Part shown: positions 1 through 8,471 of the stretch, one piece after another | How the letters are laid out: each line of letters starts with the position of its first letter | How positions within the stretch are numbered: position 1 is the stretch's first letter | Position numbers and translations under genes: made by a program | NCBI RefSeq assembly: GCF_001006305.1 | Contig: NZ_LBHJ01000001.1 | Coordinates: 248,001-312,000 of the forward strand | DNA from: Silvibacterium bohemicum | Lineage (GTDB): Bacteria > Acidobacteriota > Terriglobia > Terriglobales > Acidobacteriaceae | DNA: 64,000 nucleotides | Direction of reading: 5' to 3' | Notes under the pieces: generated by a model | What the model was told of the DNA's origin: nothing | What the model saw: the letters and a program-made list of their open reading frames with translations, nothing else | The model's database searches: none

Positions 1-1
1 T

Positions 2-1147
2 GCGATGACGACTCCGGTGATCGCGGTCGACCTGCCTTCGGGGTGGGACGCGGATTCGCGGGAGTTCAACGCTGAGGGCGCCTATCGCGCCGATGCCGTC
101 GTAACCTTTACCGCTCCCAAGCTGGCTCACGTCTGCGGCGATCTGACCGGCGGCGTCTATGGAGCGATTGTCGTCGCTCAGATCGGTTCGCCGGAAGGGG
201 CAATCCAGTCTGATTTGAATCTCAGCTGGGCGGGCGCATTTAAACAAATCACAGACGCGCCGCGCAAGGCCGACAGCAACAAGGGCATGTACGGCCACGT
301 TTTGCTGATCGGCGGCGCGAGGGGCAAATCGGGCGCGCCTTCCATGGCGTCGCTTGCCGCCCTGCGGACAGGCGCGGGACTGGTGACGGCTGCCGTCGCC
401 GAGTCCATTCTTCCCGAGGTTGCGGGTGTTACGCCTGAGCTGATGACCATCGCATTGAAGGAAGCGGCAGATGGTTCCATCGATTCCGATCACGTCGACT
501 TCGATGAGCTGCTCGATAGGATGACTGTACTGGCCATCGGGCCGGGATTGGGTCAGAGCCTGGCTGCCGAAGACTTGGTGCTGAAGCTGTTGGAGAAGGC
601 AAAGGTTCCACTGGTGCTCGACGCCGATGCGCTGAATATTCTGGCCAGGCATTCAGAGAAGATCGATGGCAGAGGCCGGGCGATGGTGCTGACGCCGCAT
701 CCCGGGGAGATGGCGCGCCTGGCTCGGATCAGCACCAGGGAAGTGCAGGCAAACCGCGAGCCGCTGGCGCGGGAATTTGCTATTCGTCATCAAGTAACAC
801 TGGTGTTAAAAGGCTGGCGTACACTCATAGCGCATCCGGACGGTTCGATGGCCATCAACACCACGGGCAATCCGGGAATGGCGAAGGGCGGCAGCGGCGA
901 CATCCTTACCGGAATCGTTGCGGCCATGGTGGCGCAGCATCCGGACCGGATTGCCGACGCAGTGAATGCGGCGGTCTATCTGCATGGCTTGGCTGCCGAT
1001 CTGGCAGTGCGCGAGCAGGATGAACACACGCTGCTGGCGACGGATACGGTAGCGCATCTGTGGCGCGCTTTCCGCTTTCGTCCACAGGATGCAGCGGGCT
1101 ATGTTTGGGTGCAGGGCTTACCTCGATCCACAGTGGAGAAGCGATGA
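2..1147 (+). CDS. nnr: Bifunctional NAD(P)HX epimerase/dehydratase (3' part)
   Basis: The gene is cut by the left edge, so its start lies outside the window. The first 65 or so residues after the in-frame ATG at 5 are the tail of a YjeF_N epimerase domain (motif AVDLPSGWDAD). The rest is the ADP-dependent NAD(P)HX dehydratase domain: GHVLLIGGARGKSGAP near residue 97, LAIGPGLGQ, LVLDADALN, LTPHPGEMARL, and the nucleotide-binding stretch GNPGMAKGGSGDILTG near residue 288. The family repairs hydrated NADH and NADPH in the cytoplasm. The stop codon overlaps the start of tsaE in an ATGA arrangement, a pairing often seen in bacteria. The dehydratase half appears intact; I cannot judge the epimerase active site. 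Confidence 0.95.
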   Translation, partial: AMTTPVIAVDLPSGWDADSREFNAEGAYRADAVVTFTAPKLAHVCGDLTGGVYGAIVVAQIGSPEGAIQSDLNLSWAGAFKQITDAPRKADSNKGMYGHVLLIGGARGKSGAPSMASLAALRTGAGLVTAAVAESILPEVAGVTPELMTIALKEAADGSIDSDHVDFDELLDRMTVLAIGPGLGQSLAAEDLVLKLLEKAKVPLVLDADALNILARHSEKIDGRGRAMVLTPHPGEMARLARISTREVQANREPLAREFAIRHQVTLVLKGWRTLIAHPDGSMAINTTGNPGMAKGGSGDILTGIVAAMVAQHPDRIADAVNAAVYLHGLAADLAVREQDEHTLLATDTVAHLWRAFRFRPQDAAGYVWVQGLPRSTVEKR

Positions 1148-1617
1148 CGACAGAGACGGCGAAGGTTCACGAATATCAAAGCTCGAGCGCTGCGGAGACC
1201 ATTCGCGTCGGTCATCAGATCGCCAAATTTTTGAATCCACCGAAGTTTTTGATCCTGCGCGGCGATCTGGGAGCAGGGAAGACCACGCTGGTGAAGGGCA
1301 TTGCCGAAGCGCTGGACGCGGCCGCTCCGGACGAGGTGACCAGCCCGACCTTCACGCTGATCCACGAATACGAAGGCACACAGGGTTCGGATGGCCACAA
1401 GATCCCGGTCAAGCTCTACCATCTCGATCTCTACAGGATCGAGGGCGAGCGCCAGCTCGATACGCTGGGCATCGATGAGCTGGCCGCTCCGGACAGCATC
1501 GTTCTGGTGGAGTGGGGAGAGAAATTTCCCAGTGTGGTCAAGCGCAGCCAGGGCGAGATCGTGATGCTCTCGGCGGGCGGAGACGCGCGCAAGATCACCC
1601 TTACGCTCAAAGATTAG
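1144..1617 (+). CDS. tsaE: tRNA threonylcarbamoyladenosine biosynthesis ATPase TsaE
   Basis: A 157-residue P-loop protein. The Walker A motif GDLGAGKTT is near residue 40, followed by SPTFTLIHEY and a conserved HLDLYRIE segment, all typical of TsaE. The family supplies the ATPase that cycles the TsaB-TsaD complex during t6A formation on ANN-decoding tRNAs. The frame is open upstream to 1060, but the ATG at 1144 is preferred because it overlaps the nnr stop (ATGA), has GGAG about 8 bases upstream and gives the usual family length. The stop codon lies inside the left arm of a 15-bp inverted repeat. Confidence 0.95.
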   Translation: MTTETAKVHEYQSSSAAETIRVGHQIAKFLNPPKFLILRGDLGAGKTTLVKGIAEALDAAAPDEVTSPTFTLIHEYEGTQGSDGHKIPVKLYHLDLYRIEGERQLDTLGIDELAAPDSIVLVEWGEKFPSVVKRSQGEIVMLSAGGDARKITLTLKD

Positions 1618-1758
1618 TCTCCTGAGTCATTGATTTCTTGCACAAATTTTGTCATCCCGACCGTAGCGAAGCGAAGTGGAGGGACCTGCAGTTTCCCTCA
1701 AGCTCTCTGCCATTACAGAGCTGGTAAATATACGGCGCACTTCTGACTCAGGAGACTA
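1615..1758. repeat. 15-bp perfect inverted repeat enclosing a 114-bp segment
   Basis: TAGTCTCCTGAGTCA at 1615-1629 is matched exactly by its reverse complement TGACTCAGGAGACTA at 1744-1758. The left arm begins with the tsaE stop codon. Between the arms is a stretch with the motif GTCATCCCGACCGTAGCG followed by GGAGGGACCTGCAG (to about 1692), which resembles a short interspersed repeat; a partial match (GGAGGGACCTGCAG) recurs near 21097-21110. No coding potential is visible inside. It could be a small non-autonomous element or an extended bidirectional terminator between the convergent tsaE and GH43 genes. Confidence 0.6.
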
Positions 1759-1786
1759 GAGTCAGCGCCGGGTCTTCGGAATAAAT

Positions 1787-1889
1787 CGTCATTCTGGCGA
1801 TCAGGGCGAGGAAGAATCTCAGCGATGCGGCAATGACCTGCTGAGATCCTTCACGTCTGCCCAACAAGCGAATGTTACGTGTGCTGGAA
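1787..1889. repeat. Degenerate copy of the GTCATTCTG compound repeat
   Basis: The order of landmarks matches the elements at 7123-7259 and 14804-14938: CGTCATTCTGGCGA, then GAGGAAGAATCTCAGCGA, then GCTGAGATCCTTC, then a diverged CCAACAAGCGAATGTTACG. The right terminal repeat is not recognisable. It sits just downstream of the GH43 gene, read on the minus strand. Confidence 0.5.
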
Positions 1890-1911
1890 GCCCGCAGCTG
1901 CGCACTTGCCG

Positions 1912-3075
1912 TCATGGCTGGGCGGCAAGCTTGACTAGATCGGGTGACGCCAGCCGCGTATCGTTCAGGTGCACGCGAAAGTGATGCGGCAGAAAGATCA
2001 CCTGCGGTGTCCAGGTCGCGGTCAGGTTGATTACCTCGTGATCGAAGGTCAGCGGCGTGATCACCAGATGCGGCTGCTGTCCTTTTCCCTTCAGGTAGCC
2101 GTGACAGCCGAACCATAGATTTCCATCGGGACCGATGAATGGCGTGCCGTGGCCGAGCTGCCCGTAGGGGACAGACGCGGCCTGCGTGTATTCGTGCTTG
2201 TAGATCCTGCTCCAATCCTCGTCCTGCGCACCGTAGACGGGATTGTTGTGGTACTTGAGCCAGGGGCCGGTGATCCTGGGTGCGGTGGCATAGCCTTCTT
2301 CGTAGCCGCGGCCCCACGAGGCGTAGAGCAGGTAGTAGTTGTGGTCGTGCTTGAACACCGAAGGACCTTCGACGCCAACTTGCGGACCGCCGGGGCCGGT
2401 GCCGTCCCACGCTGAGTCGGGGCCGCGTTCGATGACGTTGAAGGCCGAGCCGATCGTTGCCGCGTCTCCCAGATCTACCTGGATCGCTGAGATGCCGGCG
2501 CGAAAGAGATAAACCTTGCCGTCGTCATCCTGGAAGAGCGTCGCGTCATTGCCATCGGTCAGGGGAGCATCTTCGGTGAGCACGCGATAGGGGCCGGCGA
2601 TCTTGTCCGCTACTGCCAGTCCAACCGCTGCCGCGCTGTCGGGACTCTCTCCCGAGGAACAGCTGAAGGTCAGGTACCACTTGCCTTTGTATGGAAAGAG
2701 TTCGGGCGCATGAAAGCCGCGCTTGTACCAGTGATCTTTACTGGGCGTGATCAGCAGGGATACGAATTTCCATTCGGTGAGATTGGTCGACGACCACAGC
2801 TTGACCCCCGGAATCGGCCCCTGCGAAGTTCCTTCCACAAAGGGAGATGCGGTCCCGGTCATGTACCAGGTCTTGCCCACCTTGACGATCTGAGGATCGC
2901 GAATGGGCTCAGTCTGAATAGGGTTTTCGTAGTCGAAGTGGGGGTCTTTGCTGCTGGCCCATGCGCTGCCCACGGCGATTACAAAAAGCACGAAAGCCGG
3001 CAGGAGACTTCGAACCGGCGAACGAAATTTCCAAGACAATCTCAGATACCTCAAACCTGCAGATGCAGCAAGCAC
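1912..3075 (-). CDS. Secreted family 43 glycoside hydrolase (arabinanase/xylosidase-like)
   Basis: A 387-residue protein with an N-terminal hydrophobic segment (about residues 22-40, SLLPAFVLFVIAVG) ending in AWA, which reads as a Sec signal. The five-bladed beta-propeller family is shown by IRDPQIVKVGKTWYM, with the likely catalytic base Asp60; by NDATLFQDDDGKVYLF, with the likely pKa-tuning Asp177; and by VEGPSVFKHDHNYYLLY, with the likely acid Glu236. GH43 enzymes act on arabinan, arabinoxylan or xylo-oligosaccharides; the exact substrate cannot be read from sequence. It is transcribed divergently from the mannosidase operon, which suggests a shared carbohydrate-responsive control region at 3076-3307. 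Confidence 0.85.
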   Translation of the reverse strand: MLAASAGLRYLRLSWKFRSPVRSLLPAFVLFVIAVGSAWASSKDPHFDYENPIQTEPIRDPQIVKVGKTWYMTGTASPFVEGTSQGPIPGVKLWSSTNLTEWKFVSLLITPSKDHWYKRGFHAPELFPYKGKWYLTFSCSSGESPDSAAAVGLAVADKIAGPYRVLTEDAPLTDGNDATLFQDDDGKVYLFRAGISAIQVDLGDAATIGSAFNVIERGPDSAWDGTGPGGPQVGVEGPSVFKHDHNYYLLYASWGRGYEEGYATAPRITGPWLKYHNNPVYGAQDEDWSRIYKHEYTQAASVPYGQLGHGTPFIGPDGNLWFGCHGYLKGKGQQPHLVITPLTFDHEVINLTATWTPQVIFLPHHFRVHLNDTRLASPDLVKLAAQP

Positions 3076-3253
3076 AGATCGGAATCGAATTCAACGATCC
3101 GGATCGGCGCTGTTTCCAGATTAGATGAAATACTTCGGGGAGTGGACGCAGCTCGCTTTATCCTTTCTGCGCCTTCGCAGTCATACAATAAGGTCAGAAC
3201 GGTCTGATGGCTGGAAACTGTCGTCTGGTTGCGGAATTTTTAGCTTCCGTAAC

Positions 3254-3266
3254 CGTTATGATAACG
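3254..3266. promoter_or_regulatory. Perfect 13-bp dyad, candidate sugar-responsive operator
   Basis: CGTTAT-G-ATAACG is a perfect palindrome with an odd centre. It lies 42 bases before the preferred GH92 start and inside the 232-bp divergent region between the GH43 and GH92 genes. The TTAT/ATAA core with flanking C and G resembles operators of the LacI/GalR family. No LacI-family gene is in the window, so the regulator is unknown and the assignment is inference. Confidence 0.45.
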
Positions 3267-3307
3267 ATATCAGCCCCCTGTCCGCCACAGAAAGGATCTA
3301 CTGCTGC

Positions 3308-5617
3308 ATGGTTTCTCGACGCACCTTCCTCGAATTGATGTCTCTCACTGCCTGCAAGGATCTCATCGCTGCACCACTGCTCAAAGGCGCTCGCTCAGCA
3401 TCGGACGAGGATGTGACGCAGTACGTAAATATCGCGGTTGGAACCGGCGGTCACGGGCACACATATCCTGGCGCGACCGTTCCCTTCGGGGCGGTGCAAT
3501 TGAGTCCGGATACATTCAACTCCGGTTGGGACTGGTGCTCGGGCTATCATTTCTCCGATAGCTCGATCATGGGCTTCAGCCACACACATCTCAGCGGCAC
3601 CGGCTGCGGCGATCTGCTCGATGTGCTGTTGATGCCATGCGTGGGCGAGGTGAAGCTCGATCCAGGTACACGCGAAAATCCGGAGAGCGGATACCGCTCG
3701 CGCTTCTCGCACGCCGATGAGATCACGCGGCCCGGCTACTATTCCGTCCGCCTCAAGGACTACGACGTTCTCGCGGAACTGACGGCGACCGAACGCACCG
3801 GCCTTCACAAGTACACCTTCCCGGCCAGCGACAAGAGCCATTTCATCCTGGACTGGAGCCACTCATACGCCGATCCCAAGAACCCTGTTGTCGACGCGAA
3901 CCTCTCGGTAGTCGGTGAGGACACGATCGTCGGCGGAAGAACCGTCAACTCCTGGGCCAATGGACGGAAGATTTTCTTCGCCATGCAGTTCTCCAAGCCC
4001 TTCGAGAAGTTGCAGCTGGTTGCGGATGGTACGACGCAGCCGGAAACCGCGCGCGAGCTCAAAGGCGTAGCGCTCAAAGCTGTGTTGCACGTGACTACCG
4101 CCAGGAATGAAATCGTATATGTGAAGACCGGCATCTCCGCGGTGAGCGCCGAGAACGCGCTCAAGAATCTCCGCGCCGAGCAGCCGGGCTGGAACTTCGA
4201 TGCAACGCGCATGAGCGCGCACGACTCGTGGCAGACGGAGTTGAGCCGCATTCGCATCGAGGGTGGCGACAGCAAGCAGAAGGAAATCTTCTATTCGTCG
4301 CTGTATCACATGATGGTTGCGCCAACCCTGATGGATGACGTGGACGGCAGCTATCGCGGCATGGACGACCAGATCCATCAGCTCGATCCCGGGCAGCACA
4401 ACTACAGCAGCTACTCGCTGTGGGATACCTATCGCGCCCTGCATCCGGCCTTCACCTTGTTCCAGCCGCAGCGTGTGCCGTCGCTGGTCAACTGCCTGAT
4501 TACCATGGCCGAGCAGAGCCCCGCGGGCATGCCGGTATGGCCGCTGCAGGCGCGGGAGACGGGCACCATGACCGGCTATCATTCGGCGTCGGTGATGGCC
4601 GAAGCCTGCGTGAAGAAGTTCGAGGGCATCGATTACCAGCGCGCCTACAAGGCAATGCGCAAACGTGCGATGGACGATAACTATCGCGGCCTGGGCTACT
4701 ATCGCGAGTTTGGATACATCCCCGCCGATCTCGAAGAAGAATCGGTCAGCAAGACGCTCGAATATGACTACGGTGATTGGGCCTGCTCGCAGGTTGCACA
4801 ATCCATCGGACGGACTGACGATGTTGAGCTGCTCAAGAAGCGCTCGCGGAACTATCAGCATCTCTTCGATCCTCAGACCAAGTTCATCCGCGCCAAGCTG
4901 CGCGATGGGCAGTGGGCAACGCCGTACGACCCGAAGGAGATGGGCCACTCGAAGAAGTGGCGCGACTACACCGAGTCGAATTCCTGGGAGTCGACCTTCG
5001 GCGTGCAGCATGACGTGAAGTCGTACATCGAGCTCTTCGGCGGTCGCGAGGCCTTCGTCGCGAAGCTCGATAACCTCTTCAACCAGAGCTCGGAGTTGCC
5101 GGCAGATGCGCCGCCGGATATCGCCGGACTGATAGGCATGTACGCGCACGGCAACGAGCCCTGCCACCACATGGCATATCTCTACCTGTATGCGGGCCAG
5201 CCGCACAAGACGCAGGAGCGCATACGCATGCTGCTCGACACCATGTATCGCAACGAGCCCGATGGTCTTGCCGGCAATGAAGATTGCGGCCAGATGTCGG
5301 CATGGTATGTGATGAGTGCGATGGGGCTTTACGCTGTCGATCCGGTGAGCGGCAACTATGTCTTCGGCTCACCGCTCTTCGATCGCGCAACGGTCAATCT
5401 CGGCGGCGGCCACGAGCTGGTCATCGAGGCGAAGCGGAAATCGCCGGACGAGAAGTACATCAAGGCTGTGACCATTAATGGCGAGAAGCACGACCGGCTC
5501 TGGGTCTCGCATGCGGACATCGCCAAGGGCGCAAAGATCGTTTTCACCATGAGCAGCGAGCCGGATCTCAAGCTCGGAACGGCAGAGAGCGTTGCTCCGC
5601 CATCGCTCGAGGTCTAG
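3308..5617 (+). CDS. GH92 alpha-mannosidase, Tat-exported
   Basis: Start taken at the ATG at 3308, giving 769 residues that begin with a Tat-type signal (MVSRRTFLELMSL) and AAAGGA upstream. The frame continues upstream to 3125 but codes for non-family sequence there. GH92 hallmarks are present in order: GTGGHGHTYPGATVPFG, GFSHTHLSGTGCGD, GNEPCHHMAYLYLYAG (likely acid Glu) and LAGNEDCGQMSAWYVMSAMG near the C-terminus. The family contains calcium-dependent exo-alpha-mannosidases, often alpha-1,2, acting on mannans or N-glycans outside the cytoplasm. It is followed after 3 bases by a GH125 mannosidase, so the two form an operon. Confidence 0.93.
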   Translation: MVSRRTFLELMSLTACKDLIAAPLLKGARSASDEDVTQYVNIAVGTGGHGHTYPGATVPFGAVQLSPDTFNSGWDWCSGYHFSDSSIMGFSHTHLSGTGCGDLLDVLLMPCVGEVKLDPGTRENPESGYRSRFSHADEITRPGYYSVRLKDYDVLAELTATERTGLHKYTFPASDKSHFILDWSHSYADPKNPVVDANLSVVGEDTIVGGRTVNSWANGRKIFFAMQFSKPFEKLQLVADGTTQPETARELKGVALKAVLHVTTARNEIVYVKTGISAVSAENALKNLRAEQPGWNFDATRMSAHDSWQTELSRIRIEGGDSKQKEIFYSSLYHMMVAPTLMDDVDGSYRGMDDQIHQLDPGQHNYSSYSLWDTYRALHPAFTLFQPQRVPSLVNCLITMAEQSPAGMPVWPLQARETGTMTGYHSASVMAEACVKKFEGIDYQRAYKAMRKRAMDDNYRGLGYYREFGYIPADLEEESVSKTLEYDYGDWACSQVAQSIGRTDDVELLKKRSRNYQHLFDPQTKFIRAKLRDGQWATPYDPKEMGHSKKWRDYTESNSWESTFGVQHDVKSYIELFGGREAFVAKLDNLFNQSSELPADAPPDIAGLIGMYAHGNEPCHHMAYLYLYAGQPHKTQERIRMLLDTMYRNEPDGLAGNEDCGQMSAWYVMSAMGLYAVDPVSGNYVFGSPLFDRATVNLGGGHELVIEAKRKSPDEKYIKAVTINGEKHDRLWVSHADIAKGAKIVFTMSSEPDLKLGTAESVAPPSLEV

Positions 5618-5620
5618 ACG

Positions 5621-7099
5621 ATGGAGGAACGAAAGAACGCAGCAGCTTCCTCAGGCATCACCCGGCGCGACCTTCTTCGTGGAGGTCTCGCCGTAGGTGC
5701 GGCCAGCGTTACGAGCCACTCACTTTTTGCTGCGCAGGACAGCGCATCTCCCGTGTTGCACGAGCGTCCGGCCGTGGCCGACAGGCGTTTTCGCAGCACC
5801 GCCGTCGAAGAGACCATTGCTCAGGTGAAGGCACAGATCGCCGATCCGCAACTGGCGGTCATGTTCGAGAATTGCCTTCCCAACACGCTGGATACCACGG
5901 TGTCTCCCGATGTGTTTGGAGGCAAGCCCGACACCTTTGTCATCACCGGCGACATCGATGCGATGTGGATGCGCGACTCTTCCGCGCAGATGTGGCCCTA
6001 TCTGCAGTTCTGCAAGCAGGACCCTCATCTGGCCGATCTGATCGAAGGCATGATGCATCGGCACGCGCGCTGCATCGCTCTCGATCCCTATGCGAATGCG
6101 TTTCTGCGTTCGCCATCGGAGACTCCGCTCTCCTGGAGCGTTCACGACGATACCGAGATGAAGCCGGGTGTCGGCGAGCGCAAGTGGGAGGTCGACTCTC
6201 TGTGCTATCCCATCCGCCTTGCGCATGGATACTGGCAGGCCACAGGAAACGTTCGCCCCTTCGATGCCGAATGGAAGCAGGCCGCGCAGAGCATCGTGAA
6301 GACATTTCGTGAGCAGCAGCGCAAGGCCGATCACGGCCCCTATCACTTCCAGCGCGCTTCCCCGACTCCCACCGAGACGTTGGCGCTGGGCGGCTATGGC
6401 AATCCCGCGCTGCCGGTGGGCATGATCTTCTCCATGTTCCGCCCGTCCGACGATGCCTGCATCTATCCGCTCTTCGTGCCGGCGAATCTGTTCGCGGTGC
6501 AAAGCCTGCAGCAGCTTGCCTCGATTGCCGATCAGGTCTATCACGATCCGGCCTTCGCGCAGGAATGCCATCAGCTTGCATCGGAGGTCTCAGCTGCGTT
6601 GGAACGCTACGGGCGAGTGCGCCACGGCGATCACGGCACTATCTGGGCTTACGAGGTTGATGGCTACGGCGGCACGTCGCTGATGGACGACGCCAATGCT
6701 CCGGGAATCCTTTCGCTGGTCTATCTCGGATGCAGCGAGCGCAACGATCCGCTCTATCGCGCCTCGCGCAGCTTCGTGCTCAGCAAGGGCAACCCTTACT
6801 TCTTCGCGGGCACGGCTGCGGAGGGAATCGGCGGACCGCACCAGGGGCTGGATTACATCTGGCCGATGTCGATCGTCTTCCGCGCCTTTTCTTCAACCAG
6901 CGATGCGGAAACCCTGCAATGCCTGCGCTGGCTGCGCAACACGACCGCGGGAACAAACTTCATGCACGAGTCGTTTCACAAGGACGATCCGGCCAAATAC
7001 ACACGCCCCTGGTTCGCCTGGGCCAACGGGCTGTTTGGCGAACTGATTCTGCATCTGGCGAAGACCTCGCCAGCGCTTTTGCGGCAGAACCTGAGCTGA
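5621..7099 (+). CDS. GH125 exo-alpha-1,6-mannosidase, Tat-exported
   Basis: A 492-residue protein of the GH125 (former DUF1237) family. The diagnostic segment is VITGDIDAMWMRDSSAQMWP near residue 105, which holds the likely catalytic Asp, followed by DSLCYPIRLAHGYW and GTAAEGIGGPHQGLDYIWPM. The N-terminus has a twin-arginine motif (ITRRDLLRGG) and a hydrophobic stretch ending around Ala-Ala-Gln, so Tat export is likely. Characterised GH125 enzymes are metal-independent alpha-1,6-mannosidases. CGAGG lies 8 bases before the ATG, and the start is 3 bases after the GH92 stop, implying translational coupling and joint attack on branched alpha-mannan. Confidence 0.92.
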   Translation: MEERKNAAASSGITRRDLLRGGLAVGAASVTSHSLFAAQDSASPVLHERPAVADRRFRSTAVEETIAQVKAQIADPQLAVMFENCLPNTLDTTVSPDVFGGKPDTFVITGDIDAMWMRDSSAQMWPYLQFCKQDPHLADLIEGMMHRHARCIALDPYANAFLRSPSETPLSWSVHDDTEMKPGVGERKWEVDSLCYPIRLAHGYWQATGNVRPFDAEWKQAAQSIVKTFREQQRKADHGPYHFQRASPTPTETLALGGYGNPALPVGMIFSMFRPSDDACIYPLFVPANLFAVQSLQQLASIADQVYHDPAFAQECHQLASEVSAALERYGRVRHGDHGTIWAYEVDGYGGTSLMDDANAPGILSLVYLGCSERNDPLYRASRSFVLSKGNPYFFAGTAAEGIGGPHQGLDYIWPMSIVFRAFSSTSDAETLQCLRWLRNTTAGTNFMHESFHKDDPAKYTRPWFAWANGLFGELILHLAKTSPALLRQNLS

Positions 7100-7122
7100 C
7101 AGACGCGCAGAACTCAAGTCAA

Positions 7123-7259
7123 CACGTCATTCTGACAACCAACGGGAGGAAGAATCTCAGCTCTGTTTGCATACCAACGGAGCTGAGATTCTTCACTTCA
7201 CCACCCCAACACGCGAACATCGCGCGTGTCGGGGACCCCGGATCGTTCAGAATGACGTG
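7123..7259. repeat. 137-bp compound palindromic element with 13-bp terminal inverted repeats
   Basis: CACGTCATTCTGA at 7123-7135 is matched exactly by its complement at 7247-7259. Inside are a 14-bp perfect inverted repeat (GAAGAATCTCAGCT at 7149-7162 with its complement at 7181-7194) and ACACGCG/CGCGTGT at 7209-7215 and 7223-7229. A second full copy is at 14804-14938 and a degenerate one at 1787-1889. No open frame is convincing. It looks like a non-autonomous, MITE- or REP-like mobile repeat; here it lies between the convergent GH125 and tdh genes. Confidence 0.75.
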
Positions 7260-7297
7260 GCTATCAGTCAGAATGACAGCGGAGGTGAGGTGGGCGG

Positions 7298-8332
7298 CTA
7301 AACCGTCCAGTCCAGAATCACTTTGCCGGAGTTGCCGCTGCGCATGGCCTGGAATCCTTCATCGAAATCCTGCCATGCAAAGCGATGCGTGATGACCTTG
7401 CCGATATCGAGTCCGGACTGCAGCATCGCCGTCATCTTGTACCAGGTCTCGTACATCTCGCGGCCATAGATGCCGCGAATGGTGAGTTGATTGAAGATGA
7501 CTTTGTTCCAGTCGATCGACATCTCCGAAGGGGAAGGAATGCCGAGCATCGCGACCTTCGCGCCGTGGCTGAGGCTGGCCAGCATATCGGAAAACGCTCT
7601 TGAATTGCCGGACATCTCCAGGCCTACGTCGAAGCCCTCCTGCATGTCCAGATCGTCTTGCACCTGCTGCAGTGTGGTCTCGCGCGGATCGATGGCTCGC
7701 GTGACTTTCGCCGCCTTGATCGCGAGTTCGCGGCGATAGGGATTCAGGTCGGTGATGACCACGTTGCGTGCACCAGCATGGCGAGCGACGGCCGCGGCCA
7801 TGATGCCGATGGGACCGGCTCCGGTGACCAGCACATCTTCACCGAGGACAGGGAAGGCCAGCGCCGTGTGCACCGCGTTGCCGAAGGGATCGAAGATGGC
7901 GGCCACTTCGAGAGGAATTTCGGGAGCATGCCGCCAGATATTCGTCATGGGCAGCACGATGTATTCGGCGAATGCGCCGGCGCGATTCACCCCCACGCCC
8001 TGGGTATGCGCGCAAAGATGGCGACGTCCGGCGAGGCAGTTGCGGCAGCGTCCGCAGACTACATGGCCCTCACCGCTGACGCGATCGCCGGGGCGAAAGT
8101 CGGTGACGTTGAAGCCTACCTCGACGATCTCGCCGACGAATTCGTGCCCGATGACCAGAGGAACGGGGATGGTCTTCTGCGACCACTCGTCCCATAAATA
8201 GATGTGGAGATCGGTTCCGCAAATGCCGGCAGCCAGCACGCGAATTTTGACGTCGTTGATGCCGATTTCCGGCTCGGGCACGTCCTCGATCCACAGACCG
8301 GGCTTGGCGTAAGACTTTACAAGTGCCTTCAT
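7298..8332 (-). CDS. tdh: L-threonine 3-dehydrogenase
   Basis: A 344-residue zinc-dependent medium-chain dehydrogenase. The N-terminus has the Tdh signature [20 protein letters not shown] followed by [14 protein letters not shown], with the catalytic-zinc Cys and His-Glu. The structural-zinc loop is [15 protein letters not shown], and the Rossmann motif is [20 protein letters not shown]. The enzyme oxidises L-threonine to 2-amino-3-ketobutyrate with NAD+. The usual partner kbl (2-amino-3-ketobutyrate CoA ligase) is not adjacent; the gene appears monocistronic. Confidence 0.92.
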   Translation of the reverse strand: MKALVKSYAKPGLWIEDVPEPEIGINDVKIRVLAAGICGTDLHIYLWDEWSQKTIPVPLVIGHEFVGEIVEVGFNVTDFRPGDRVSGEGHVVCGRCRNCLAGRRHLCAHTQGVGVNRAGAFAEYIVLPMTNIWRHAPEIPLEVAAIFDPFGNAVHTALAFPVLGEDVLVTGAGPIGIMAAAVARHAGARNVVITDLNPYRRELAIKAAKVTRAIDPRETTLQQVQDDLDMQEGFDVGLEMSGNSRAFSDMLASLSHGAKVAMLGIPSPSEMSIDWNKVIFNQLTIRGIYGREMYETWYKMTAMLQSGLDIGKVITHRFAWQDFDEGFQAMRSGNSGKVILDWTV

Positions 8333-8471
8333 TCAGTCAGCCTTCAAAAGTTCGATCGGGCGCTGAAAGACTCAAGCAATCGAAACGCCACCAGATATCT
8401 TTACATATCCAGTCACGCTTCGCTCGCGATCCGGCTGCTGGGGAGAGCCGGCGCCGCGAGTGAAGCATTGC

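Noticed and set aside
1748-2410. Minus-strand frame overlapping the GH43 gene 3' end
   Set aside because: It is a shifted frame of the GH43 gene with an Arg/Pro-rich shadow composition.
3125-3307. N-terminal extension of the GH92 protein
   Set aside because: The extra 61 residues would precede a good Tat signal and lie in the regulatory region with a dyad; the ATG at 3308 is better.
3863-5206. 447-codon frame antisense to the GH92 gene
   Set aside because: It is a shadow of a strongly supported mannosidase gene and has no family features.
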